A DNA stretch of 52,135 nt from Actinomycetota bacterium. Lineage in GTDB: Bacteria > Actinomycetota > Actinomycetes > Streptosporangiales > Streptosporangiaceae. Shown here one piece after another: positions 27,281-34,581 of this stretch (position 1 is the stretch's first letter; each line of letters opens with the position of its first letter). Location of the stretch: assembly GCA_027314515.1 (NCBI GenBank), contig DAHVAR010000146.1:1-52135 (forward strand), given 5' to 3'. The notes beneath the pieces were generated by a model. That model ran no database searches. It was not told where the DNA came from and saw nothing but the letters and a program-made list of their open reading frames with translations. A program made the translations under genes and the position numbers.

Positions 27281-27296
27281 GCGCGCCCACGGTGAG

Positions 27297-27899
27297 TTAG
27301 CGGGGCGTGCTCTCGCCGGGCCGGAAGGCGGGCCCGTGCCCTGGAATTATCACCGTGGCCACGGCCAGGATGCGGGCGCGACTGGCCGACAGCACCGCGG
27401 CGTCCGGGGCGAACGGGTCATCCGCCGGCCCGTCTGACGCCCACCAGGCGTGCGTGCACGCAAGCACGCCGTCGGGTGTCGCCGCGAGCGTCGTGATGTC
27501 TTCCGGCGTGTGGCCGGGCGTGGCCATCAGCGTGACCGACGGGCTCAGCTGGTAGCCATCGGCTTCCCGGCTGATCCACAGGTCGCCATCGTAGATCGCC
27601 CAGTGATCATGGATCCGGGCCGCCGGGAAGAGCGCGGCGTTAACCGTATGGTCGGGATGGTGGTGGCTGAAGACGATATCGGTCACGGCTTCCGGCGCGA
27701 GCCCGTGCCCGGCGAGGGCGGCCAGCAGGGCCTGCCGGGATGCGACCATACCCGGATCGACGACGATGGCGGCGTTCCCGTCCTGAATGAGCGTGACGGT
27801 GCTGGCGACGCGCTCGCCGTCGGACTCCTCGCGGGCATAGCCCGCGGAAACGACGTGCACGGTCGCGGATCCGGTGGGCGGGAAGCTAATGTCGCGCAT
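27297..27899 (-). CDS. MBL-fold metallohydrolase
   Basis: 200 aa with the metallo-beta-lactamase signature FSHHHPDHT (HxHxDH, about residues 74-82), the third His in TPGHTPED, the bridging Asp in ASDGPAD and the last His in IIPGHGPAF. It should bind two metal ions, and resembles the MBLAC1-like hydrolases. The ORF continues upstream to 28706 but that part is the antisense of the MFS gene; the ATG at 27899 starts the conserved fold. It lies 11 bp after the MFS transporter stop on the same strand, so they are likely co-transcribed. Confidence 0.9.
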   Translation of the reverse strand: MRDISFPPTGSATVHVVSAGYAREESDGERVASTVTLIQDGNAAIVVDPGMVASRQALLAALAGHGLAPEAVTDIVFSHHHPDHTVNAALFPAARIHDHWAIYDGDLWISREADGYQLSPSVTLMATPGHTPEDITTLAATPDGVLACTHAWWASDGPADDPFAPDAAVLSASRARILAVATVIIPGHGPAFRPGESTPR

Positions 27900-27910
27900 G
27901 ACCGCCGACC

Positions 27911-29212
27911 TTACCGGATCGCGGTCGCGGGAGCGCTGGCGCGGGCGTGCTCGTCGGCGTGCGCGATGTTCAGGAGCGAGCGCCAGAGCGCGGCGAGGAT
28001 CACGGCCGACCCGGCGAAGGCGAACCAGAACGGCGCGGTGATGCCCCACGCGGAGGCGACCAGCCCGCCCAGTACCGACCCGATCACGATGCCGCCGACG
28101 ACGCTGGTGAGGTAGACGCTGCCGACGCGGCCCTGGAACTGTGCGGGCACAGCTCGCTGGCGCACGCTTGTCGATGTCGTTCCCCAGATGAACGCGTGCG
28201 CACCGAAGATCACGAAGACGGTCAGCGCGAACCAGGGCCACCGGGTCAGCGCGAGCGCAAGGTGGGTCAGCGTCTCGATGATCAGCCCGCCGCGCATGAT
28301 GACTCCCAGTGGCAGGTGCCGTTCCAGCCATCCGTAGGACACGCTGCCCAGCAGGCCGCCCACCGCCATCGCCGTGGTGATCAGCCCGAAGCCGAGCGCG
28401 CCCATGCCGAGCCGCTCGCGCGCGTACAGCACCAGCACCGACCAGGCAGCGCCGAAGGTGACGTTGAAGGTGAAAATCGTGATCGCCAGCGTCCGCACCG
28501 CGGCGTGCTGCCACAGCCAGCGCCAGCCCTCGCTGATGTCGTCGCGGACCCGGCCGTGCTGGCCGGCGCCGATGTGCGGCGGCAGCCGCACTCGCGAGAT
28601 CAGCAGCACGCCAGCGAGCACGCACACGCTCTCGCTGACGAATGGCAGCGCCATCCCGGCGGCGAACAGCGCGGCGCCGACCGGCGGCCCGGCGAGCTGG
28701 TTCCACACGATCACGCCCGTGAGCGCACGCGAGTTCGCGATGCCCAGATCGGGCTTTTCGACCAGCATCGGCAGCAGCGTGGTGGAGGTGGTGTCGCCGA
28801 AGGTCTCGATGACCCCGAATACGAACAGGGCGGCCAGGACCACCACGATGTCCACGCGGTGCGTCAGGATCGATGACACCAGCAGCATCAGGATCGCTAG
28901 CCGCGCCAGGCCGGTCACGATCACGATGGCGCGCCGGTTGAGCCGGTCGGCGACCACGCCGGCGTACAGGCCGAACAACAGCCAGGGCAGCCGCAGCGCG
29001 AACGCAGCCATCGCCACCGTCAGGGGGCTGCGCGTCTGCGATGCCACCAGCAGCGGGCCGGCCGCCAGCGTGATCCCGTCACCCAGGTTCGTCACCCAGG
29101 ACGAAGCCAGCAGCCAGCGGAAACTGCGGCCGAGCCGCGGTGGCGCGACGAGATCGGCTAGCCGGTGCACTACCTGCCTATCCGCCTCGATCACTGTCAC
29201 ATCATCGCGCAT
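27911..29212 (-). CDS. MFS transporter (MFS_3 / EntS-like)
   Basis: 433 aa with about twelve membrane helices. It starts with a short soluble tail, then FRWLLASSWVTNLGDGITLAAGPLLVAS, the typical first helix of MFS_3 exporters, and GVVADRLNRRAIVI, the motif-A loop. The family includes macrolide and siderophore exporters. No good ribosome binding site precedes the ATG at 29212. Downstream lies the MBL hydrolase, possibly an enzyme acting on a related compound. Confidence 0.88.
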   Translation of the reverse strand: MRDDVTVIEADRQVVHRLADLVAPPRLGRSFRWLLASSWVTNLGDGITLAAGPLLVASQTRSPLTVAMAAFALRLPWLLFGLYAGVVADRLNRRAIVIVTGLARLAILMLLVSSILTHRVDIVVVLAALFVFGVIETFGDTTSTTLLPMLVEKPDLGIANSRALTGVIVWNQLAGPPVGAALFAAGMALPFVSESVCVLAGVLLISRVRLPPHIGAGQHGRVRDDISEGWRWLWQHAAVRTLAITIFTFNVTFGAAWSVLVLYARERLGMGALGFGLITTAMAVGGLLGSVSYGWLERHLPLGVIMRGGLIIETLTHLALALTRWPWFALTVFVIFGAHAFIWGTTSTSVRQRAVPAQFQGRVGSVYLTSVVGGIVIGSVLGGLVASAWGITAPFWFAFAGSAVILAALWRSLLNIAHADEHARASAPATAIR

Positions 29213-29359
29213 GCCACTGACACCGCCGCCCGGCCGGACTGGCCGGCCGGCTCGGACCGGCAGGCTCGGGCCGGCAGGCCATGATCGCCCGCGGCCGCGG
29301 CTAACTGGCGGGTCGCGCTGGGCGAGATGCCGCGGCGACGGTGAACTAACGCGCCCCGT

Positions 29360-29755
29360 TCACACCCGGATTACCGGCAGTGCCGGGTCGATACGTGCTA
29401 TGTCGTCGGGGTCGCTGGTAACGACGGCATGCCCGCGCTCCCTGGCGCACAGCGCCACGTGCACGTCGATCACGTCGTCGTGGCCAGTGCGCGCGCACAG
29501 CAACCCCACGCTGCGCGCGACGTTCGGCGTCATGATGGCGATGTCGATGCCGCGCGACTTCAGCAGCCTGGCCAGCCGGACCTGGCGGGATCCGCGCCAC
29601 GCCTGGGCGATGGTCCCGATCGGGATGCACAGACTGCCGCCGCGCCGCACGGTCTCGTCCACGCGGGCCTGCATGACGATGGCCTTGCCGGGGTGATCGA
29701 GCGCGAGCAGCGCGCCGGTGTCGAGCGTGAGCCCAGTGACCGCGCCTGCGCTCAC
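29360..29755 (-). CDS. PIN-domain toxin (VapC)
   Basis: 131 aa. PIN fold residues: D in LTLDTGALLALD, E in ARVDETVRRGG region, D in GHDDVIDVHVALCARE and D in VVTSDPDDIARI. The ATG overlaps the stop of the ribbon-helix-helix antitoxin gene by four bases (29752-29755). Predicted RNase toxin neutralised by that antitoxin. Confidence 0.88.
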   Translation of the reverse strand: MSAGAVTGLTLDTGALLALDHPGKAIVMQARVDETVRRGGSLCIPIGTIAQAWRGSRQVRLARLLKSRGIDIAIMTPNVARSVGLLCARTGHDDVIDVHVALCARERGHAVVTSDPDDIARIDPALPVIRV

Positions 29756-30009
29756 CCGGCCATCCTGTCATCGCGACCAGCCCTGTCGGCTAGGCCTACG
29801 GCGTCAAGCTCGCCCTGGACCTGTCGCCGGATCTCCATCGGCACCGGATTCTCCGCATTCCACGAGGCCAGCAGCTGCTCGAGGTCCTCGCGTTCGGAAT
29901 AATCCTCCAGAGCCGCTGCCACATAGGAACTGACCCGGCGCTCGCCGCCCGCAGCGCGCTTGACTTGGTCGGCGAGGTCGTCGGGAAGGCTAACCGTAAT
30001 CCTTCTCAT
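29752..30009 (-). CDS. Ribbon-helix-helix antitoxin
   Basis: 85 aa. The N-terminal MRRITVSLPDDLADQVKRAAG and the following SSYVAAALEDYSE are the strand-helix-helix of CopG/RHH antitoxins; the C-terminal half (LEQLLASWNAENPVPMEIRRQV) should wrap the toxin. The ATG at 30009 has no ribosome binding site but a TATGAT box six bases upstream, so the mRNA is probably leaderless. Confidence 0.88.
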   Translation of the reverse strand: MRRITVSLPDDLADQVKRAAGGERRVSSYVAAALEDYSEREDLEQLLASWNAENPVPMEIRRQVQGELDAVGLADRAGRDDRMAG

Positions 30010-30015
30010 ACATTT

Positions 30016-30039
30016 ATCATACTCCGCTGCCGACGTCGG
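30016..30039 (-). promoter_or_regulatory. Leaderless -10 box and palindrome of the second antitoxin gene
   Basis: On the minus strand TATGAT (plus 30016-30021) ends six bases before the ATG at 30009. Ten bases further upstream lies the perfect palindrome CCGACGTCGG (30030-30039), placed where the antitoxin could bind and block polymerase. No clear -35 box. Confidence 0.55.
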
Positions 30040-30149
30040 AACACGACACCGCGCAGGTTAAGATCGCCCGGCCGTGTTCCGGGCGCTTCGTGACCGATGC
30101 GATACCGACCGGTCCCCAGGCCTGCGTCGTTACGGACGCAGCCCGTCGC

Positions 30150-30719
30150 TCAGCCGGCCTTGGCAGCGGCCTTGCGCTCCTTCTTATGGGCACGGACGGC
30201 GGCGAGCGACGCGTCGTCGGTGATGTCGGCCACCGAGTAGTGCGAGCCATCCTCGCCGAAGTGGCCGGCCGCCTCCCGCCAGCCGTCCGGACGGACACCG
30301 AACTGCTTGCCCAGCAAAGCGGTGAAGATCTGCGCCTTGTAGCCACCGAAGCCCGGCAGTTCAGCGAGCCTGGCCACGAGTTCCTTCCCGGAGGCGGCGC
30401 CGGTCCAGATGGCCGCGGCGTCGCCGTCATAGCGGTCCGCGATCAGCCTGGCCAGGTCCTGCGTCCTGGCTGCCATGGCCTTGGGGAACCGGTGCAGGGC
30501 TGGCCGCTCGGCGAAGACCGCGGCCAGCGCGGCCGGGTCGTATTCGGCCAGTTCGGTCGCGGTCGGCTCGTGCCCGAGCCGCCTGGCCAGCTCGTACGGT
30601 GAGCTGAACGCCTTCTCCAGCGGCACCTGCTGATCGAGCATCATGGCGATCAAGAGCGCGAGCGGATTGCGGGTTAGCAGCTCGTTGGCCTCGTCCTGGA
30701 TGGGCAGGGAGAGCATCAT
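30150..30719 (-). CDS. HhH-GPD family base-excision repair protein
   Basis: About 189 aa. The sequence MLSLPIQDEANELLTRNPLALLIAMMLDQQVPLEKAF is the characteristic start of a small actinobacterial HhH-GPD family. The helix-hairpin-helix region reads LAELPGFGGYKAQIFTALLGKQFG, with the LPGxGxxxA core. A Lys/Ala-rich basic tail follows (AVRAHKKERKAAAKAG). Such proteins are predicted DNA glycosylases or lyases, but the catalytic Asp/Lys of characterised glycosylases is not obvious. Starts at 30737 or 30716 are also possible; none has a strong ribosome binding site. Confidence 0.82.
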   Translation of the reverse strand: MMLSLPIQDEANELLTRNPLALLIAMMLDQQVPLEKAFSSPYELARRLGHEPTATELAEYDPAALAAVFAERPALHRFPKAMAARTQDLARLIADRYDGDAAAIWTGAASGKELVARLAELPGFGGYKAQIFTALLGKQFGVRPDGWREAAGHFGEDGSHYSVADITDDASLAAVRAHKKERKAAAKAG

Positions 30720-30722
30720 GTG

Positions 30723-30757
30723 GTCATCATCCACCATCGGGCCGGTGACCCGGAACT
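30723..30757. repeat. Short dispersed repeat, copy 1
   Basis: This 35-bp stretch just upstream of the HhH-GPD gene start matches 32075-32109 at 30 of 35 positions, sharing GTCATCATC, CATCGGGCCGGT and CCGGAACT. It may be a duplicated 5' end or a shared control sequence. Confidence 0.5.
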
Positions 30758-30889
30758 GCCAGGCTCGCCGCGACGACCCGGCCCGTTCTGCTTCGGGAAC
30801 CGCGAGTGTGCTGCGGCTGCGAGCTGCCGGGCCGCACCGGGCCGGGCCGCACCGGACCGGGTTCTGGCACAGTCCCGGCAATCTCGGTA

Positions 30890-30937
30890 GCCTGATGCAG
30901 CTGCGGCCTGATGCAGCCGCGGCCTGATGCCGCCGCG
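30890..30937. repeat. 3 x 16-bp tandem repeat upstream of a membrane gene
   Basis: Three copies of GCCTGATGCAGCCGCG (30890-30905, 30906-30921, 30922-30937; two differences from the consensus), ending 17 nt before the ATG at 30955. A two-copy 15-bp GC-rich repeat lies just upstream, about 30827-30858. Confidence 0.75.
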
Positions 30938-30954
30938 CCTGAGGGGAAGGTGTC

Positions 30955-31563
30955 ATGACGGACGTCGGGCAGGATCGGGCCGGGCTGGCCCCCGCAGGCC
31001 CGTCGGCGAGGGGCCAGATCCAGGTAGTTCCCGTCAAAGGACTGCCCGTCGTGGCAGCGATCGTGATCTTCGTGATCGCGGCGGTGGCCGGCAACTGGCT
31101 GTGGGCGCTCACCTTCTGTCATGTGGCCGGCGGCGCGCTGTGGACGGCCATCGACTTGTTTGTCGGACTGGTGGTGGGCCCAATCCTGGGCCGGCTTTCG
31201 CTGTCGGCGCGGGCAGAGTTCACCGCCCGGTTCATGCCGAAGATGGTGCTGATCATGCCAACGGTCGTGCTGATGACCCTGGCGGCAGGCTTTCAGCTCG
31301 CATTGCTCAAGGGAAACCTGGCGCCGTCCAGCCCGAACCATTCCTGGCTGATCGTCTCGTATTGCGTCGTCGGCGTGATGGCCGTGGTAGCGCTCGGCGT
31401 GCTAGAGCCTGCCAACATCGCGGTGCTGTTCGAGATGCGCAAGTCGCAGCCCGACGGCCTGGTCATCGCGAAGCTGATGCGGCGGTTCATCTACACGGCC
31501 GGCATCACCGGCGTGATGCAGGTTGCCACCCTGATCATCATGACTCGGGTGGCAACACAGTGA
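30955..31563 (+). CDS. Four-helix membrane protein (CopD/DUF2269-like)
   Basis: 202 aa. After a 28-residue soluble start come four to five helices: LPVVAAIVIFVIAAVAGNWLWALTF, CHVAGGALWTAIDLFVGLVVGPIL, MVLIMPTVVLMTLAAGFQLALL, WLIVSYCVVGVMAVVALGVL and TGVMQVATLIIMT. The HVAGGALWTAIDLF motif, with a conserved His in a helix, resembles the CopD/DUF2269 group of membrane proteins; the assignment is tentative. GGGAAGG precedes the ATG. It overlaps the following gene by a GTGA junction. Confidence 0.75.
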   Translation: MTDVGQDRAGLAPAGPSARGQIQVVPVKGLPVVAAIVIFVIAAVAGNWLWALTFCHVAGGALWTAIDLFVGLVVGPILGRLSLSARAEFTARFMPKMVLIMPTVVLMTLAAGFQLALLKGNLAPSSPNHSWLIVSYCVVGVMAVVALGVLEPANIAVLFEMRKSQPDGLVIAKLMRRFIYTAGITGVMQVATLIIMTRVATQ

Positions 31564-32003
31564 CCTCGCAGCATGCGCCGCCAACCAGCATGGCCGGCAC
31601 TGCGACGCCGCGGTTCCCGCCGGCCGCGGAGTTCGCCATCGTCTCGCTTGCTTTTGTGGTCGTCGGCGGGATCGTCATGGCGTCTTACGCGCCCCGCAGG
31701 CCGCCGCTGGCCGCGCCTATCACGATCGCGGTTGTTGCCGCGGTGCTTCTGCTGGCCAGCGCGCTCATGGTAAGCCGGCTCCGGGAGTTCGCCTGGAACC
31801 GGTTCTTCGTGGTGCTCAGATGGGCCGGGCTTGCCTACGTCATCTCGGCCGGCATGATCGCTTTCGCCTTCATCCGTGATCATGTCCGCGGCGCCCCGCT
31901 GGCCGTACTGCTGGTGCTGCTGGTCATGTTCGCCGCGGACGTCCCGCTGATCATCGCGGTCACGGTTGCGCGTTACTCCTCGCCGCCGCACTCAGCAGAC
32001 TGA
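31560..32003 (+). CDS. Small four-helix membrane protein
   Basis: 147 aa starting with GTG at 31560, which overlaps the preceding stop. Four hydrophobic segments: FAIVSLAFVVVGGIVMASY, ITIAVVAAVLLLASALMV, WAGLAYVISAGMIAFAFI and LAVLLVLLVMFAADVPLIIAVTVA. An ORF reaching upstream to 30927 overlaps the previous gene in another frame and is not real in that part. The coupling suggests it works with the preceding membrane protein. Family not recognised. Confidence 0.75.
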   Translation: MTSQHAPPTSMAGTATPRFPPAAEFAIVSLAFVVVGGIVMASYAPRRPPLAAPITIAVVAAVLLLASALMVSRLREFAWNRFFVVLRWAGLAYVISAGMIAFAFIRDHVRGAPLAVLLVLLVMFAADVPLIIAVTVARYSSPPHSAD

Positions 32004-32074
32004 CAGACTGCGCTCGCCGGGATCCGGCTCAACCGGAAGCCTCAGTTCAGGCGGGCAGCGAAGGCGTCATGGAT

Positions 32075-32109
32075 GTCATCATCTAGCATCGGGCCGGTAC
32101 GCCGGAACT
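32075..32109. repeat. Short dispersed repeat, copy 2
   Basis: Partner of 30723-30757 (30/35 identical). In this copy the minus-strand frame reads FRRTGPMLDDDIHDAF and soon stops, whereas at copy 1 it reads FRVTGPMVDDDHMML into the HhH-GPD gene. The rest of 32004-32174 shows no gene. Confidence 0.5.
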
Positions 32110-32174
32110 CGCTCGCCCGGCCAGCCGCAGGCAGGGGTCCTCCCAACCACCCCCGCTGGGCAGGGCCGGAGGGG

Positions 32175-32200
32175 GGAACTGGGGACCGACCTGGATAGTT
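32175..32200 (+). promoter_or_regulatory. Candidate ECF-type promoter (GGAAC-N18-GTT)
   Basis: GGAAC (32175-32179), 18 nt and GTT (32198-32200) match the layout of promoters read by SigR/SigH/SigE-type stress sigma factors in actinobacteria. About 40 nt further lies the ATG of a small membrane protein. An inverted repeat GGGGAA-N4-TTCCCC at 32210-32225 lies in the leader just before the ribosome binding site. Confidence 0.5.
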
Positions 32201-32241
32201 GATATAAGAGGGGAACGAATTCCCCCCGGAGGGAGTCCGGC

Positions 32242-32433
32242 ATGGCACCACATTTCAGGTATGGCCTTATTGGGGTCGTGATCGGGCTGATCTTGTTCAT
32301 CGTCAACCCGTGGCTTGCCATCGCGGTGATAGCGGCCGCGATCGCCATCCCGGTCATCGCCTACCGCATGCTGTCGCCTGAGCAGCGCCGCCGGCTGCGC
32401 CGGGCCCGCGAACGCAAGCAACTCGGCGGTTAG
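32242..32433 (+). CDS. Small membrane protein with basic tail
   Basis: 63 aa: two adjoining hydrophobic segments, YGLIGVVIGLILFIV and WLAIAVIAAAIAIPVIAY, then a strongly basic cytoplasmic tail ([18 protein letters not shown]). GGAGG lies at a good distance before the ATG. It follows a stress-type promoter candidate, so it may be an envelope-stress microprotein. Family not recognised. Confidence 0.75.
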   Translation: MAPHFRYGLIGVVIGLILFIVNPWLAIAVIAAAIAIPVIAYRMLSPEQRRRLRRARERKQLGG

Positions 32434-32468
32434 CGCATCCGGCGGCCGCCGGCCGCCGGCCGCTGATG

Positions 32469-32900
32469 TCACACCAGCGGATTCGTTACCTTGATCTGCG
32501 GGAACCTGCTGAAATCGCGATCCGCACTCCATAGTTCCCTGACGCCCTGGTTCAGGCACAATGCCGCGATCCTGGCATCGTGTACGAGCGGACCGGTGAC
32601 CTTGGCGCTCGTCAGCAACGAGCTCAACGCCTGCCAGTAGTTGCTGCCCTCGCTTAGCGCCACCACAGCGGGCGACTCAAGCCACGCGGCGATCTGGCTG
32701 ATTGCTTCGCCTGGGCTACTCGGGGGGTCGTAGATGCGCGGATGCGTGGTAATCGAGTAGAACTCGTGCACGCACGGCCAGGGCAGTGCCCACGGTGCCG
32801 GGCTCTGCGCCAGCTCGCGAATCGCCGCGGCAGCCGCCTCATGGAAGGGCGAGTCGCGCCGGTGCGCGTAGACCAGCAGGTTCGTGTCCACCGCGATCAC
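32469..32900 (-). CDS. PIN-domain toxin (VapC)
   Basis: 143 aa of the PIN fold: D5 in IAVDTNLLVYAHRRDS, E in PCVHEFYSITTHPRIY, D in GPLVHDARIAALCLNQG and D in LWSADRDFSRFP. The HPRIY/HEFY features resemble the TatD-unrelated VapC subgroup common in mycobacteria. GTG start within a GTGA overlap with the upstream antitoxin gene. Predicted RNase toxin. Confidence 0.9.
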   Translation of the reverse strand: MIAVDTNLLVYAHRRDSPFHEAAAAAIRELAQSPAPWALPWPCVHEFYSITTHPRIYDPPSSPGEAISQIAAWLESPAVVALSEGSNYWQALSSLLTSAKVTGPLVHDARIAALCLNQGVRELWSADRDFSRFPQIKVTNPLV

Positions 32901-33139
32901 AGCCGGTCTCCGTAGCTGAGCTCCCTGATCGCGGCCCAGCCGGCCCCGGCGAGTTCGGGGCGCAGCCCGCGTCCGTCCACGCTGGCATCCCGCATGACGT
33001 ACCCCTGACTGCGGCGATGCCGGGCGATCACGGCTCGCAGTCCCTCCTCGAGCACAGATCTCATCGTCGTCCCCTCGGCCCTGGCAATCTCCTGGGCCTC
33101 GCGGACGAGTTCGTCGGGCAGCTCGACGGTAGTCTTCAT
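32897..33139 (-). CDS. Ribbon-helix-helix antitoxin (VapB)
   Basis: 80 aa. MKTTVELPDELVREAQEIARAEGTTMRSVLEEGLRAVIARHR is a full RHH/VapB DNA-binding domain. The rest (RPELAGAGWAAIRELSYGDRL) is the toxin-binding end, as in VapB proteins that carry a C-terminal GDRL-like motif. No ribosome binding site precedes the ATG at 33139, but TACGGT lies seven bases upstream, so the mRNA is probably leaderless. Confidence 0.9.
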   Translation of the reverse strand: MKTTVELPDELVREAQEIARAEGTTMRSVLEEGLRAVIARHRRSQGYVMRDASVDGRGLRPELAGAGWAAIRELSYGDRL

Positions 33140-33141
33140 AT

Positions 33142-33176
33142 GGCTAACCGTATCAGGTAGGCTATATTGCCGTATC
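33142..33176 (-). promoter_or_regulatory. Promoter region of the third antitoxin gene with paired direct repeats
   Basis: CCGTATC occurs at 33148-33154 and 33170-33176 (22 bp apart, about two helical turns), each preceded on its left by GGCTA (33142-33146 and 33160-33164). The first copy overlaps the minus-strand -10 box TACGGT (33147-33152) and the second lies where the -35 box would be. Likely operators for the RHH antitoxin. Confidence 0.6.
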
Positions 33177-33255
33177 GGCTCCGCGCTGCGGCCGCAGCGG
33201 ACCCGGTGCGCAAGCGGCCGGCTGGGCAGTGCCCGTTCCCGCCCTGGTGGTGTCG

Positions 33256-34440
33256 TCAGGGCGCGGTTGGCTGCCAGAACGCCGGGAACTCGCGCGGTGC
33301 CGCCGGTCCCTGGTAGTTCGCCAGCGGCCGGAAGATCCGGTTGTCGCTGATCTGCTCCGCCGCGTTCGCCATCCAGCCGATGATCCGGCTGCAGGCGAAG
33401 GTCGCGGTGAACATCTCTCGCGGCAGCCCGGCCGCCTCGAGCACGACGCCGGCGTAGAACTCGACGTTCGCGTACAGCTCACGGCCGGGCTTGAGCTCAG
33501 CGAGTAGCTGGACCGCGGTCTTCTCCACGACCTCGGAGAACTCGACGCGCTCGCTGTGCAGTTCCCTGGCCACTTCGTGCAGCAGTGCCGAGCGGGGGTC
33601 GATGGTCTTGTAGATCCGGTGGCCGAAGCCCATCAGCTTGTCGCCGTGCTCGATGGCGTGCCGCAGCCATGACTCGGCGTTGTCCGGGGTGCCGATGGCG
33701 TCCAGCATGTCGAATACCCGCGCCGGAGCCCCGCCGTGGAACGGGCCGGACAGCGCCCCGATCGCGCCGGTCACGACGGCGCCCAGGTCGGCTCCCGAGG
33801 AGGCGATGACCCGCGAGGTGAAGGTGGAGTTGTTGAAGCCATGGTCGATGGTCAGCATCAGGTATCGCTCGACGGCATACCTGGCCCGGTCGCCGGGTAT
33901 CGCGCCGGTGATCATGTAGAGGTAGTTGTCGCTGTAGCCGAGATCGGCCCGCGGCTGCACCGGCTGCTGTCCGCTGGCCAGCCGGAACAGCTGGGCAGCC
34001 AGCACCGGCATGATCGCCGACAGGCGCAGTGCCTGCTCGGCTGTCTCGGCCTCGCTCTGATCGGTCCACGGCTTGCAGCCGATGGCCTGGGCGGCGACGG
34101 AGATCGCGGTGCGCAGCGACGCGAGCGAGCCTGGCGGGCTCAGCCGGGCGATGGCGGGCAGCAAATCACCGACGCCGGCAGGCAGCTCACGCAGTTCGGC
34201 CGTTTCCCTGGCGAAGCTCGCCCGCTGCTGCGGGGTGGGCAGGTCGCCGCGCAGCAGCAGGTGCCAGGCATCCTCCACCCGGCCGCGACGGGCGATGTCC
34301 ACGGCGTTGTAGCCCCGGTAGTGGTAGAAGCCCTGTCGGCCAAGCACGTCGGATACTTCGGTGCGCGCCACCGACACTCCGGCGAGCCCGGCGGGCGCCT
34401 CATAGGGCGCGGTGGCGACATCTGCTGAGGCGGCACTCAT
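33256..34440 (-). CDS. Citrate synthase family enzyme
   Basis: 394 aa citrate/2-methylcitrate synthase fold. Early motifs: VLGRQGFYHYRGYNAVDIA and AWHLLLRGDLP. Active-site candidates are H235 in SGPFHGGAP, H274 in GFGHRIYK and the acidic residue in YANVEFYAG, which is Glu327 where well-studied citrate synthases have Asp. It would condense acetyl-CoA (or propionyl-CoA) with oxaloacetate. AAGGAG precedes the ATG. It diverges from a second citrate-synthase-like gene with an HTH domain across a 141-bp A/T-rich region, which suggests shared control. Confidence 0.92.
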   Translation of the reverse strand: MSAASADVATAPYEAPAGLAGVSVARTEVSDVLGRQGFYHYRGYNAVDIARRGRVEDAWHLLLRGDLPTPQQRASFARETAELRELPAGVGDLLPAIARLSPPGSLASLRTAISVAAQAIGCKPWTDQSEAETAEQALRLSAIMPVLAAQLFRLASGQQPVQPRADLGYSDNYLYMITGAIPGDRARYAVERYLMLTIDHGFNNSTFTSRVIASSGADLGAVVTGAIGALSGPFHGGAPARVFDMLDAIGTPDNAESWLRHAIEHGDKLMGFGHRIYKTIDPRSALLHEVARELHSERVEFSEVVEKTAVQLLAELKPGRELYANVEFYAGVVLEAAGLPREMFTATFACSRIIGWMANAAEQISDNRIFRPLANYQGPAAPREFPAFWQPTAP

Positions 34441-34477
34441 GCTGCTACTCCTTAGGCGGGCGAACGAGAGCCGATCT

Positions 34478-34524
34478 AATATTGATCACCACTGCATGAC
34501 TGTGTCAATATTGATTGAAATCAA
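34478..34524. promoter_or_regulatory. A/T-rich divergent control region between two citrate-synthase genes
   Basis: In strongly G/C-rich surroundings this stretch holds a direct repeat AATATTGAT at 34478-34486 and 34507-34515 (29 bp apart) and a palindrome TTGATT-GA-AATCAA at 34511-34524. These are plausible operators for a regulator of both divergent genes; the HTH-bearing synthase next door is a candidate. Confidence 0.5.
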
Positions 34525-34581
34525 CGTATCGATTGATGGCCGCTGCCTGACCGGACGTCGGCACGACAGGGGTGAACGCCG

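Noticed and set aside
27900-28706. N-terminal extension of the MBL hydrolase frame
   Set aside because: It is an out-of-frame reading of the MFS gene and is Arg-rich with no membrane or enzyme motif; the MBL fold starts at 27899.
30738-31112. N-terminal extension of the HhH-GPD frame
   Set aside because: It runs antisense to the membrane protein gene and the family normally starts near the MLSLPIQDEA sequence.
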